From Campylobacter sp. MIT 12-8780 (GTDB lineage: Bacteria; Campylobacterota; Campylobacteria; Campylobacterales; Campylobacteraceae), in contig NZ_QHLL01000009.1 in the NCBI RefSeq assembly GCF_006864535.1, positions 1 through 64,000 of the forward strand: a DNA stretch of 64,000 nt. Direction: 5' to 3'. Positions 46,383-55,536 of this stretch are shown piece by piece. Under the pieces are notes generated by a model. The model was given only the letters and a program-made list of their open reading frames with translations, did not search any database and was not told the DNA's origin. The position numbers were made by a program, and so were the translations under genes. The stretch's first letter is position 1, and each line of letters begins with the position of its first letter.

Positions 46383-46898
46383 ATGCTTTTATACCACCCC
46401 TTTGAGCCATTTTTTGATGAAAACTCAAGGATTTTAATACTTGGCAGTTTTCCTTCACTTAAATCAAGAGAATTAGGCTTTTACTATCAAAATAAAAACA
46501 ATCGCTTTTATCAAATTTTAGAGCTTCTTTTTAACTTAGCTCCTAAAAGCTTAACTAAGCAAGAAAGTCAAAAAGCTTTTTTAAAAGCTTATAAAATAGC
46601 TCTTTGGGATATTTTTAAAAGCTGTGATATAACAAAGTCAAAAGATGAGAGTATAAATTTAAAAGATATAAATACCAAAGCAAACGATTTAAGCTTTGTG
46701 CTTGAAAAAGCCCCTATAAAAGCAGTTTTTACTACAGGCAAAATCGCTCACAAAGGCTTTTGTCATTTTTATGCAAATTTCAAGCAAAATTATCCTAGCG
46801 TGTTTTATCATACTTTGCCTTCAAGCTCAAGTGCAAATGCTCGTTTTAGCTTAGAAAAACTCGTTGATGAGTATAAACTCATCAAAGCCTATCTTTAG
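46383..46898 (+). CDS. DNA glycosylase of the uracil-DNA glycosylase superfamily (hypoxanthine/mismatch type)
   Basis: A 171-residue protein. Motif 1 is ILGSFPSLKSRELGFYYQ, the later region is ALWDIFKSCDI, and motif 2 is LPSSSSANARF. These fit the bacterial DNA-deoxyinosine or mismatch-specific glycosylase branch, where the catalytic Asn/Asp of classic UDG motif 1 is replaced. It would remove deaminated bases. I chose the ATG at 46383; a TTG frame from 46356 overlaps the dnaK terminator. Its end overlaps the convergent symporter gene by four bases. Confidence 0.75.
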   Translation: MLLYHPFEPFFDENSRILILGSFPSLKSRELGFYYQNKNNRFYQILELLFNLAPKSLTKQESQKAFLKAYKIALWDIFKSCDITKSKDESINLKDINTKANDLSFVLEKAPIKAVFTTGKIAHKGFCHFYANFKQNYPSVFYHTLPSSSSANARFSLEKLVDEYKLIKAYL

Positions 46899-48277
46899 CC
46901 TACTATACCAAAATAAAAAATCAAAGCGATGATACAAGGGACGATGAATTTGACATAATAATACCAAATTCTAATAAAAGTCTTTGCCCTTGAACCACTT
47001 TGAAGCTCCTTAATCGCCTCATCTTTCATCACCCAGCCCACATAGATACAACATAAAAAAGCCGTTAAAACAAATAAGATATTGCCACTTACAAAATCAA
47101 AGCTATCAAAGATATTTTTGCCCTTTATCAGCACTACATCGCGCCAAGGTCCATAAGTCAGTATGCAAGGGATATTTCCAAGCACGAAAATTCCACCCAA
47201 AGTAAGATTAATGGCTGTTTTTTTACTGAACTTAAATTTTTCCTCTAAAACACTAATGATAACTTGATATATAGGCAAAGAAGTCGTGAGTGCAGCGATT
47301 AAAAGCAGGATAAAAAATAAAGCACATATAAAGGTGCCAAATTTTACATAAGAAAAGGCTATGGGAAGAGTTTCAAACACAAGTGAAGGACCTTTATCTG
47401 GGCTAAGCCCTACGCTAAAGAGCACCGGAAAGATCATAAAGCCAGCTAAAACAGCAATAAGCGTGTTTAAAATACCGGTGTAAGTGGCTGTTTTGATGAG
47501 ATTTTCATCTTTTTTAAGATGAGATGAAAGCGTGATCATTACGCCAAAACCAAGAGAAAGCGCAAAAAATACTTGTCCTAAAACATCGATGAAAAGTTTT
47601 GCTGAAGCCTTATCAAAGGCTAAAATTTTACTAAAGTCAGGCTTTAAATAATACTCAACGCCCTTAAATGCGCCATCTAAGCTTAAATTTCTAATGATAA
47701 CAACAAGCAAGCAGATGAAAAGTAAAGGCATAAGAAGCTTGACTGATTTTTCTATGCCATCGATAATACCTTTGCGTAAAATGAAAAAATTTATCAAAAC
47801 AAAAATGCTCGTAAAAATGCCGATAAAAAGCGGATTATACTCTATATTTTGTTCATAAAATGAAGCGGCGTATTCTTTGGTGATAGGGCTTGAAAGATCA
47901 AAATTCCCAAATAAAAGATGGAAAATATACACCAGCACAAAGCCCCCAAGCACCATATAATACGCCATGATCCCAAAGCTTCCCAAAAGCCCCATATACC
48001 CAACGCCCTGCCAAGTCTTACTCACACTTTTATCTTTTGTGATTTTACCACCAAAAGCATCAACGCTGTTCGTATGGGCTTTTCGTCCTATAACATTTTC
48101 AACTAAGATCACAGGAATGCCTATAAAAATCATTGCAAGGCAAAAAACCAGCACAAAAGCCGCTCCGCCATTTTCACCCACAAGATAAGGAAAACGCCAA
48201 GTTGCCCCAAAGCCAATCGTCGCTCCAGCAACGGTAAGTATATAAGTAAGCGTGTTGCTCCAAGTTTGTCTTTGCAT
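46895..48277 (-). CDS. Neurotransmitter:sodium symporter (NSS/SNF) family transporter
   Basis: A 460-residue inner-membrane protein with about 11-12 spans. Unwound TM1 motif GATIGFGATWRFPYLVGENGG carries the Na+ and substrate site seen in LeuT. AAFVLVFCLAMIFIG and ASAKLFIDVLGQVFFALSLGFG are also typical. Bacterial members import amino acids with sodium. The substrate is unknown. It stands alone, with its promoter in the 130-base gap before dsbD's end. Confidence 0.9.
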   Translation of the reverse strand: MQRQTWSNTLTYILTVAGATIGFGATWRFPYLVGENGGAAFVLVFCLAMIFIGIPVILVENVIGRKAHTNSVDAFGGKITKDKSVSKTWQGVGYMGLLGSFGIMAYYMVLGGFVLVYIFHLLFGNFDLSSPITKEYAASFYEQNIEYNPLFIGIFTSIFVLINFFILRKGIIDGIEKSVKLLMPLLFICLLVVIIRNLSLDGAFKGVEYYLKPDFSKILAFDKASAKLFIDVLGQVFFALSLGFGVMITLSSHLKKDENLIKTATYTGILNTLIAVLAGFMIFPVLFSVGLSPDKGPSLVFETLPIAFSYVKFGTFICALFFILLLIAALTTSLPIYQVIISVLEEKFKFSKKTAINLTLGGIFVLGNIPCILTYGPWRDVVLIKGKNIFDSFDFVSGNILFVLTAFLCCIYVGWVMKDEAIKELQSGSRAKTFIRIWYYYVKFIVPCIIALIFYFGIVG

Positions 48278-48407
48278 AATTCATCCTTAAAAACGAAGCT
48301 TGCGTAAATTTTGAAAAAATATCATTATAGCAGTATTTTGCTTGAAAATAAAAGAAAATTTGCAATTTCTTTTATTTTCACGCTTTTTGATAGGCTCAGT
48401 TTAAATT

Positions 48408-50087
48408 TCAAAGCGAATTTAAAAACTCATCAGCTCCCACAAAGCCGATGATTTGCTCTTTTTTTACACCATCTTTAAAGATAAACATAACAGGTGGGGC
48501 AAAAACTTCAAATTTTTTCATTATTTTAAGTTCTTCATCATCACCCTTGCTAATGTCGATTTTAAGCAAGCTGTAGTTTTGTAAAAGCTCTTGCACTTTT
48601 TTATCTGAAAAAGTAAAAGCATCTAAAAGCTTGCAGTTTTCACACCAAGAAGCTGTAAAATACAGCAAAATCGGCTTTTTACTTTGCTGTAGTTTTGCTT
48701 CAAGCTCCTTAAGAGTGCTAATATTTTCAAACTCAAGTGAGTTTAAATTTTGTGAATTTGAGGCATTTGAGTTGAGATGAAAAGGATTTAAAAGGCTTTT
48801 TCCGCCAAATAATCCTCCTAAAAATAAGCTCAAACTATAGGCTAAAACAAGTATTAAAAGAGCCTTTTTAGCCTTTGCGTAGTTTGAATTAAGCCCATCA
48901 AAAATTCCCATAAAACTTACAAAAAACACCCCAAGCACCCCAAAAGCAATGAGTATATAAGGCATAGCTAAAAAGCGAGAGCAGATCCAAATCGCCATAG
49001 CAAGCATTAAAAAACCAAAAAAGATATTTACCCTTTGCATCCATGCCCCAGCCTTTAAAAACCCAAGTCCAAGCCCTACAAATAAAAGCGGAACGCCCAT
49101 ACCAAAACTCAAAACAAAAAGAGAAGCCCCGCCAAGCACTATATCAGCACTTTTTGCGATATAAAGCAAAGCAGCAGCCAAAGGTGCAGCCACGCAAGGT
49201 CCTATGATAAGAGCTGATAAAAAGCCCATACTTGCAAGGCTAAGCACACCTTTTGTTTTTGAGCTTTGTTTTTTGATGATGAAATTTTGTATCTTGCTTG
49301 GCATTTGAAGATGAAATACCCCAAAACAAGCAAGAGCTAAAAGCACAAAAATAAAGGCAAAAAAGCTAAGCACTAAAGGATGTTGTAAAAAGCCTTGCAC
49401 GCTTGCACCAACTAAAGCCGTAACAATGCCAGCTAAAGCATAAGCTAAAGACATAAAAAACACAAAGATAAAAGAAAGCCAAAAGGCTCGTTTTTTACTT
49501 GGTGTTTGCGTGCTTTTTGCAAGTATGAGCGATGAAAGTATGGGGATCATCGGCAGGGTGCAAGGAGTAAGAGAAAGTAAAAGTCCATATCCAAAAAAGC
49601 TTAACAAGGTAAGAAAAAAGCCATCTTTGTTGAATTCATTTCGCTTTTTCATCTTTTTTGTATCTGCAAGTTCGCTAAGCTTATAACTGCCTTGATCTTG
49701 CTTTAGTGTAAAACTTTTTTTCAAAGGGCGATAGCAAAACCCAGCTTCAGCACAGCCTTGATATGAAAGTTCTAGCAAAGCCTCGTTTTTGTTAGCAAGC
49801 TCTTTTTTGAGTAAAATTTGTGGGATAAAAAGCTCTACATTCGCATAATATCTTTGTTCGTTGTTTTTTTCAATACTTGCAGGCAGGTTAAGCAAAGCAG
49901 TGATGTCTTTATCATCAAGTTTGATTTTCAGTTCTTTTTGATACAAATAAATCGTATCAGCGATATCAAAATCAAAATAAACCCCTACTTCATCAGCATA
50001 AGAACGGAGTTTAAATGCTTCATTTGGTTGTAAAAATTCAGCCCAGCTTAGATTTAAAAAAAGGAAAAATATCAGAAAAATACGCAT
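48408..50087 (-). CDS. dsbD: Thiol:disulfide interchange protein DsbD
   Basis: A 559-residue protein. Signal peptide (LIFFLFLNLSWA), a periplasmic alpha domain with the redox pair in CAEAGFCYRPL, an eight-span beta domain with cysteines in LSLTPCTLPM and IIGPCVAAPL, and a thioredoxin-like gamma domain with CENC (YFTASWCENCKLLDAF). It passes electrons from cytoplasmic thioredoxin to periplasmic thiols, feeding DsbC-like isomerases and cytochrome c maturation (ccsBA in this window). Divergent from ppk2, as recalled in C. jejuni (Cj0603c/Cj0604). Confidence 0.95.
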   Translation of the reverse strand: MRIFLIFFLFLNLSWAEFLQPNEAFKLRSYADEVGVYFDFDIADTIYLYQKELKIKLDDKDITALLNLPASIEKNNEQRYYANVELFIPQILLKKELANKNEALLELSYQGCAEAGFCYRPLKKSFTLKQDQGSYKLSELADTKKMKKRNEFNKDGFFLTLLSFFGYGLLLSLTPCTLPMIPILSSLILAKSTQTPSKKRAFWLSFIFVFFMSLAYALAGIVTALVGASVQGFLQHPLVLSFFAFIFVLLALACFGVFHLQMPSKIQNFIIKKQSSKTKGVLSLASMGFLSALIIGPCVAAPLAAALLYIAKSADIVLGGASLFVLSFGMGVPLLFVGLGLGFLKAGAWMQRVNIFFGFLMLAMAIWICSRFLAMPYILIAFGVLGVFFVSFMGIFDGLNSNYAKAKKALLILVLAYSLSLFLGGLFGGKSLLNPFHLNSNASNSQNLNSLEFENISTLKELEAKLQQSKKPILLYFTASWCENCKLLDAFTFSDKKVQELLQNYSLLKIDISKGDDEELKIMKKFEVFAPPVMFIFKDGVKKEQIIGFVGADEFLNSL

Positions 50088-50172
50088 TAAGTTCTCATTT
50101 ATATCTTGTTTTATTTTTAATTATAGTTTGTTATGGTAAATTTAAAAGAATATTTTTCAAGGAGATTTGCCT

Positions 50173-51111
50173 ATGACATCACCAAAACCCCAGTCAAAAA
50201 ATGCTAAACACTTGGCACAAAAAGATGAGTTAAAATCCCCAAAAAAACTTGATATGCCAAAAGATCAAAAAGTTCAAGATGATACAAAAGATGAGTATGT
50301 AAGTATAAAGGTTAAAAAAAGCACCCTTAAATACGAAAAGGAGCTTAAAGCCTTGCAAATTGAGCTTTTGAAATTTCAAAATTTCGTTAAAGATAAAGGC
50401 TTAAAGGTTTTAATCCTCACAGAAGGACGCGACGCAGCAGGTAAGGGAGGCTCGATCAAGCGTCTTACAGAGCATTTAAATCCAAGAGGTTGTAGAGTCG
50501 TTGCTCTTGAAAAGCCAAGTGATGTAGAAAGGACGCAGTGGTATTTTCAACGTTATGTTTCACATTTGCCAGCAGCTGGAGAGATCGTGATTTTTGATAG
50601 AAGCTGGTATAATAGAGCTGGAGTTGAGCCGGTAATGGGTTTTTGCACCCCAGCTGAGCATAAGCATTTTTTAAGAGAAGTGCCTTTGTTTGAGGAAATG
50701 CTTGTTAATAGTGGTATTATTTTGTTTAAATTTTATTTTTCAGTGTCTAAAGAAGAGCAAAAAAAACGTTTTGATAGTCGCAGAAAAGACCCTTTAAAGC
50801 AGTATAAACTCTCTTCAGTAGATGAAAAATCCCAGCAACTTTGGGATAAATACACCGTCGCAAAATACTCAATGCTTCTTGCTTCAAACACACCAAAAAG
50901 CCCTTGGACTATCATAGGTTCAGACAATAAGAAAAAAGCAAGATTAAATGTCTTTAGAACCATACTCAATAAAGTTGATTATACCGGCAAAAGCAAGGAT
51001 ATAAAGCCTGTAGATCAAGACTTAGTGCGAAGCGGAGAAGATGAAATTCGCAAAATGGAAGCTAATCTCAACAGAAGCGATGAAAAATTTGAAAAACTTG
51101 ATCAAAAATAA
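50173..51111 (+). CDS. ppk2: Polyphosphate kinase 2
   Basis: A 312-residue PPK2-family kinase. Walker A EGRDAAGKGGSIK (about residues 81-93), GCRVVALEKPSDVERTQWYF, Walker B/lid IVIFDRSWYNRAGVEPVMGF, and FDSRRKDPLKQYKLS. It transfers phosphate between polyphosphate and nucleotides, usually making GTP or ATP. About 60 N-terminal residues are Lys/Asp-rich and not part of the core. The ATG at 50173, seven bases after AAGGAGA, is preferred to the TTG at 50167. Confidence 0.95.
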   Translation: MTSPKPQSKNAKHLAQKDELKSPKKLDMPKDQKVQDDTKDEYVSIKVKKSTLKYEKELKALQIELLKFQNFVKDKGLKVLILTEGRDAAGKGGSIKRLTEHLNPRGCRVVALEKPSDVERTQWYFQRYVSHLPAAGEIVIFDRSWYNRAGVEPVMGFCTPAEHKHFLREVPLFEEMLVNSGIILFKFYFSVSKEEQKKRFDSRRKDPLKQYKLSSVDEKSQQLWDKYTVAKYSMLLASNTPKSPWTIIGSDNKKKARLNVFRTILNKVDYTGKSKDIKPVDQDLVRSGEDEIRKMEANLNRSDEKFEKLDQK

Positions 51112-51120
51112 GGAAAATAT

Positions 51121-52311
51121 ATGTTTTTAAAAGTGCAAAAACTCAGCGAAAAATACTACCCACAAATCGCAAATTTAAGAGAACATTTTCATCAATTCCC
51201 AGAGCTTAGCTTTGAGGAGTTTCAAACCTCGCAAAAAGTCTGTGAAGTGCTTGAAAATGCGGGCATATCATATAAAAAAGGCATAGCAAAAACCGGAGTT
51301 TTGGCTGAAATTTATGGCACAAAAAAAAGTGATGAAAAACCAAAATGCGTGCTTTTAAGAGGTGATATGGACGCTTTGCCAGTGCATGAAGAAAGTGGGG
51401 TAAGCTTTGCTTCAAAGATAGCTGGTAAGATGCACGCTTGCGGACATGACGGGCATACTGCTGGACTTTTAGGCACAGCACTTATCTTAAATGAGCTTAA
51501 AGATGAATTTAGCGGTTGTGTGAAATTTATGTTTCAGCCAGCTGAGGAAAATTATGGTGGTGCAAAGCCTATGATAGAAGAGGGCGTGCTTGAAAATCCA
51601 TATGTTGATGCTGTGTTTGGTTGTCATTTGTGGGGTTTAATGCAAGAAAACACAGCCCAAATCATCACTGGGGCGATGATGGCTGGGGTAGATAGCTTTG
51701 ATCTTAAATTTATAGGCAGAGGCGGGCATGGAGCTCATCCGCATACAACTATAGACGCGGTTTTAATGGCGGCTCGTTTTGTTACTAATATTCAAAGCAT
51801 TGTTTCAAGACGTTTAAAGCCGGTAAGCGCTGGAGTGATTAGCATTGGAAGCGTGCAAGCTGGAAGTTCTTATAATATCATCGCTCAAGAAGCCTTTTTA
51901 AAAGGCACGGTGCGTTTTTTAGATGATGAAAGCCAAGCGATCTTGCAAAAGGGTATTGAAGATGTGGCTAAGGCTGTGGCTTTAGAATTTGGCGGAGAGT
52001 ATGAGCTTGATTATCACAGAGAATATCCGCCTTTGATTAATGATGAATTTGGTGCAAAAATCGCTCAAAAAGCTTTCTTGCAAGTCTTAGGCGAAAAAAA
52101 TATCATCACAAAGGCTGAAGCTGATATGGGAGCTGAGGACTTTGCTTTTTTAACGCGTGCTAGAAAAGGGGCTTATGTTTTTGTAGGCATAGCTAAGGAT
52201 AAAAACAAACCTGTATTGCACCACAGCCCAAATTTTGCTTGGGAAAATGAAAATTTAAAGGTGCTTATGCAAGGTGAGGCGATGATGGCTTTGGAGTTTT
52301 TAAATTCATAA
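51121..52311 (+). CDS. M20-family amidohydrolase (N-acyl amino acid hydrolase)
   Basis: A 396-residue M20D metallopeptidase. LRGDMDALPV, MHACGHDGHTAGLLG (metal ligands and the conserved Cys), PAEENYGGAKPMIEEG, the dimerisation-domain GRGGHGAHPHTTIDAV, and GAEDFAFLTRARKGAYVF are present. Relatives are hippurate hydrolase (HipO) and N-acyl-amino acid amidohydrolases. The context after ppk2 fits the C. jejuni gene recalled as Cj0605, not hipO, so hippurate activity should not be assumed. Nine bases after ppk2, same operon. Confidence 0.88.
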   Translation: MFLKVQKLSEKYYPQIANLREHFHQFPELSFEEFQTSQKVCEVLENAGISYKKGIAKTGVLAEIYGTKKSDEKPKCVLLRGDMDALPVHEESGVSFASKIAGKMHACGHDGHTAGLLGTALILNELKDEFSGCVKFMFQPAEENYGGAKPMIEEGVLENPYVDAVFGCHLWGLMQENTAQIITGAMMAGVDSFDLKFIGRGGHGAHPHTTIDAVLMAARFVTNIQSIVSRRLKPVSAGVISIGSVQAGSSYNIIAQEAFLKGTVRFLDDESQAILQKGIEDVAKAVALEFGGEYELDYHREYPPLINDEFGAKIAQKAFLQVLGEKNIITKAEADMGAEDFAFLTRARKGAYVFVGIAKDKNKPVLHHSPNFAWENENLKVLMQGEAMMALEFLNS

Positions 52312-52402
52312 AATCAAGCCCCATCATCATAAACGATCAAACAAGGCTTGCGTGAAAGAGTAAAAGTTAAGTCAAATAAAGCTTAAAACACAAAGCTTAA
52401 AC

Positions 52403-52425
52403 AAGGTAAGGACAAGCCTTACCTT
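52403..52425. terminator. Shared terminator between amidohydrolase and autotransporter
   Basis: AAGGTAAGG (52403-52411) pairs perfectly with CCTTACCTT (52417-52425), five-base loop. It lies five bases after the autotransporter stop on the minus strand and 92 after the amidohydrolase stop, so it can serve both convergent genes, though neither side has a long T run. Confidence 0.6.
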
Positions 52426-52430
52426 AATCT

Positions 52431-54716
52431 TTAAAACCTATATCTAAGTTCTAAATTCCCACTCATATAAGTTTCATTCTTTTTATCAACCTTACCAGCT
52501 ACAATTTGTTTTCCAGCAAAAGAAGCTGTAGCAGCAAAATTATCAGTGAAATTCATACTAGCGCCTAAGATAAGCTGAGCATAAGTTTTAAGCTTATCAT
52601 CACTTTGTATGTTAAAGCCTGTATTTGAACCTATAAAGCTAGCACTAAAATCATCACTTTGATTATATACAAATTGTTCTATCTTTGGTGTAGTATAAAA
52701 ATAAGCAAATTCATTAAAATACTTTCTAAATTCAGCACCAAGTTCAAGGCTTATAGAGTTATTGTTTGCACTTTTTACATTTTTAGCTAAACCACCTTGT
52801 TCGGTATATTCTGGAGTATGAGTAAGATAATAATTTGTGCCTACAAAAGGTTTGATAAAAAGTGTATCTTCACTTAAAGCAAAGTTTTTACCAAGATTAG
52901 CATTTATCCCTGCACTTAAACGAGCATACTCACTCGTTGAGTTTGAAATTCCTGCTAGGCTATAAAAGCTTTCTTGCTCTGTTGGTGCAACACCAAGATA
53001 AGCTTTTAAACCAAGTTCAAGATCATTACTAAAAGCTATTGATGAGTAGGTTCCTACTTGAAAATTGCTTGATTTTTGTTCTAAGCTTTTATCTTTTAAA
53101 GTCGCTTTTGCAAAACTTGCATAAAAACCAAGTATGGCATTATCTTTGATCTTTTTATCTACCCCTAAAGATAAACCATACACTCCACCACTTTTAGAAT
53201 CTATGATATTTACCCCACCAAATACATTTGCCCAACGACTTTGAGTCAAGTCATTTAAACCATAATCAAGTCTTACATCGCTACTTCCACTAGCAAAATA
53301 AGCCTTACTTAGTTTTTTAGCATAGGCTAAATTTGCAAAAGGATTATTAAGACTTGCTAGTCTTGAACCTATAGCCATATCATTGCTTAGATTCATTGTA
53401 GAGCTTACTGATGATGAGGCTGAATTTGCATTGGCTTGGGAGGTGGCGTTTGAGTTGAGATCATTAACAACTCGTTTTAAAGTCGCTCCATTATCAGCTA
53501 TACTTGCTAAGATGACTTTAGAAACGATATCATTGCTTAAAGCTGAACTGCCTAGACTATCAAAGAGCGTGTTTGCTAAGGCTCTTTCATCTTGAGAGAT
53601 GTTTGCCATTGTTTCAATTAAAACAGAACTTGAATTTGCATTGTTTGGATTTTGAGTTGTATCGACTTTATTTTTTAATTCTTCTGCTTGTTGTTTGGCT
53701 TGGGTAATTTTGCTTTTTAGTGCTGTGTCGCTTGTGTTGTTGTTAAGCTTATCTAGTTTGTCAATGATACTTTGATACATTTCTTTTTTAAGCCCAAACA
53801 AGGCATTTAAGTCTTTAACCTTATCAGTTGCTCCACCATTAGCAAGTAAGGATTTGCCATCATTTGATAAAGAAAGGGTATATTGTGTAAAACCTGAGCT
53901 ATTTAAATTTATTTCCCCTACAGCTTCATATTCTAAGTCTGGATCAACTTGTCCAGTAGCCAAGCTAGGAAAAGCTAAAAGAATACCTCTTACTTGGTTG
54001 CTTGTTGTTATATCGTTATTGAATTTAGTATCAGTTCGTATAAGTTCATAGTTGTTTGCTGTGAAGTTATTTACATCCTGATAGCTTAAGTCAAAAAATG
54101 AATTTTTAATATTTACATCACCATTTACCTTTATCAAACCACCTTGAAGTTCTCTATCAGCATACCAAATTCCAGCATTATTTATAGTTAGCTTGCCTGT
54201 TATATTTAACCTTCCAGCTCCTCCATCATAACCATTTACCATAAAAATCGAGCCATTTTTTCGCCAATCATCAGTTGGATTTAAAGTAGAGCCACTATTA
54301 ATCACAACATCGCCTCTTAAATTTGAGTTTCTCTTGACTTGAAGTTCTGCGTATTGTTTTATGTTAATAGTAGTTGCGCTTAAATCATAATCCTCAACAT
54401 TTTCACACCCTAAACAAAAATTTGCGTAATCATCAGTTGGAGGAGTCGTATTTCCTAAATTTATACTCGTAACTTTTTTATCAGCTGGAACAATGATTTT
54501 ATTTGCACCTTCAAAACTACTATCAGACGCAAAGTCTATAGTTGTATCAGTGCCAGTGTAGCTGTATTCACCTGTTCCTGTTTGTGTTTGTGTAAAATTT
54601 GAACTAAAATCACTAGCATTGTTTATACTTACCGCACCTAAATTTGAACTTCCTAAAACAGCCAAAGCTGCTATACTTAAACAAAGTTTCTTACTCTGCA
54701 CCTTTTTTAACTTCAT
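52431..54716 (-). CDS. Autotransporter adhesin-like protein (type Va secretion)
   Basis: A 761-residue protein. Signal peptide with basic start (MKLKKVQSKKLCLSIAALAV, cleavage near 28). The passenger (about 29-300) has Ser/Thr/Asn/Gly-rich beta-helix-like repeats and one close cysteine pair (FCLGC, 101 and 104). A helical linker (about 300-370, KITQAKQQAEELKNKV) leads to a beta-barrel translocator (about 455-761) ending NLELRYRF with the C-terminal Phe needed for BAM insertion. It would sit in the outer membrane and display the passenger. It is inserted between genes recalled as unlinked in C. jejuni and has a G13 promoter. AAGGAG precedes the ATG. Confidence 0.9.
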   Translation of the reverse strand: MKLKKVQSKKLCLSIAALAVLGSSNLGAVSINNASDFSSNFTQTQTGTGEYSYTGTDTTIDFASDSSFEGANKIIVPADKKVTSINLGNTTPPTDDYANFCLGCENVEDYDLSATTINIKQYAELQVKRNSNLRGDVVINSGSTLNPTDDWRKNGSIFMVNGYDGGAGRLNITGKLTINNAGIWYADRELQGGLIKVNGDVNIKNSFFDLSYQDVNNFTANNYELIRTDTKFNNDITTSNQVRGILLAFPSLATGQVDPDLEYEAVGEINLNSSGFTQYTLSLSNDGKSLLANGGATDKVKDLNALFGLKKEMYQSIIDKLDKLNNNTSDTALKSKITQAKQQAEELKNKVDTTQNPNNANSSSVLIETMANISQDERALANTLFDSLGSSALSNDIVSKVILASIADNGATLKRVVNDLNSNATSQANANSASSSVSSTMNLSNDMAIGSRLASLNNPFANLAYAKKLSKAYFASGSSDVRLDYGLNDLTQSRWANVFGGVNIIDSKSGGVYGLSLGVDKKIKDNAILGFYASFAKATLKDKSLEQKSSNFQVGTYSSIAFSNDLELGLKAYLGVAPTEQESFYSLAGISNSTSEYARLSAGINANLGKNFALSEDTLFIKPFVGTNYYLTHTPEYTEQGGLAKNVKSANNNSISLELGAEFRKYFNEFAYFYTTPKIEQFVYNQSDDFSASFIGSNTGFNIQSDDKLKTYAQLILGASMNFTDNFAATASFAGKQIVAGKVDKKNETYMSGNLELRYRF

Positions 54717-54752
54717 AGTGTCTCCTTAAAGAAAAATTAAAATATCCATAAA

Positions 54753-54790
54753 ATACTACCCCCCCCCCCCCTGAAAAAATGCTTAAATTT
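54753..54790 (-). promoter_or_regulatory. Phase-variable G13 promoter of the autotransporter
   Basis: Minus strand: AAATTTAAGCATTT (54790-54777), TTTCA, thirteen G (54771-54759), then TAGTAT (54758-54753) as a four-of-six -10 box. The layout and the 14-base word match the Sel1 operon promoter, and both leaders continue with ATATTT.AATTTT and TTAAGGAG before the ATG. The rest of the gap to recR (54791-54957) holds no convincing gene apart from an 18-codon frame noted in findings. Confidence 0.6.
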
Positions 54791-54957
54791 AATGTTTTTT
54801 TAAGAAAAACTTGAATTTGAGGAGGAAATTTTAAGTGATGATGGAAATTTTTAGATTAAAAATGAAGTTGGGTTTTTATAAATTTTTGTAGATTATTTGG
54901 CTTTTTTGGGTTTGTTTTTAAAAATAGTAAAACTTGCCTTTGCTTAATTTTTGCTTA

Positions 54958-55536
54958 TCACTCTTTGATCTTAGTTCGAAATGCCATAGCCTTATGCAAA
55001 GAGATAAAATCCACATTTTCAAGGCTCACGCCGCTTGGTATGCCTTGGGCAATTTTTGAGAAATGAAGATGAAAGTCTTTGAGTTTTTCCTCGATAAAAA
55101 AGATCAAAGCGTCTGAATTTATAGTGTGTGTGAGAGCAAAAATCAGTTCTTTGCAAGCATTTTCACTGATGAAATTTCTAAGCTTTAGCACAAGTTCATC
55201 ACTGATCTCATCAAAGATAAAATAAAGCCCATCAAAACTTCCGCTTTCTTCAAGTATAAGTATATCTTTAGCACTTTGCACCACACAAAGTAAGTTTTTA
55301 TCGCGGTTTTCATCACTGCAAATTTCGCAAAGCTCATTTTCACTGAGGTTGCCACATTTTTGGCAGGGTTTGATAAAGCGGACTGCATTTTCTATATTGT
55401 GGGCAAGTTTTAGAGCAAGAGTGTGATTTTCAAGGAGCGTATAAGCAAGTCTTAGGGCTGTTTTTTTGCCTATACTTGGGAGGTTTGCAAAACTTTGCAC
55501 GAGTTCGTTGAATTTTTCACTGCTGTTGTGTGGCAC
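54958..55536 (-). CDS. recR: Recombination protein RecR
   Basis: A 192-residue DNA-repair protein working with RecO (and RecF where present) to load RecA on gaps. N-terminal helix-hairpin-helix ([20 protein letters not shown]), Cys4 zinc finger ([16 protein letters not shown]), and Toprim domain ([20 protein letters not shown]). I chose GTG at 55536 because AGGA lies about nine bases before it and the length matches family members of about 190-200; an ATG at 55575 would lie deeper in racS. Either start overlaps racS. Confidence 0.92.
   Translation of the reverse strand: MPHNSSEKFNELVQSFANLPSIGKKTALRLAYTLLENHTLALKLAHNIENAVRFIKPCQKCGNLSENELCEICSDENRDKNLLCVVQSAKDILILEESGSFDGLYFIFDEISDELVLKLRNFISENACKELIFALTHTINSDALIFFIEEKLKDFHLHFSKIAQGIPSGVSLENVDFISLHKAMAFRTKIKE

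Noticed and set aside
51121-52311. Hippurate hydrolase HipO
   Set aside because: The M20 motifs fit, but the N-terminal sequence and the ppk2 neighbour match the other Campylobacter amidohydrolase (Cj0605-like).
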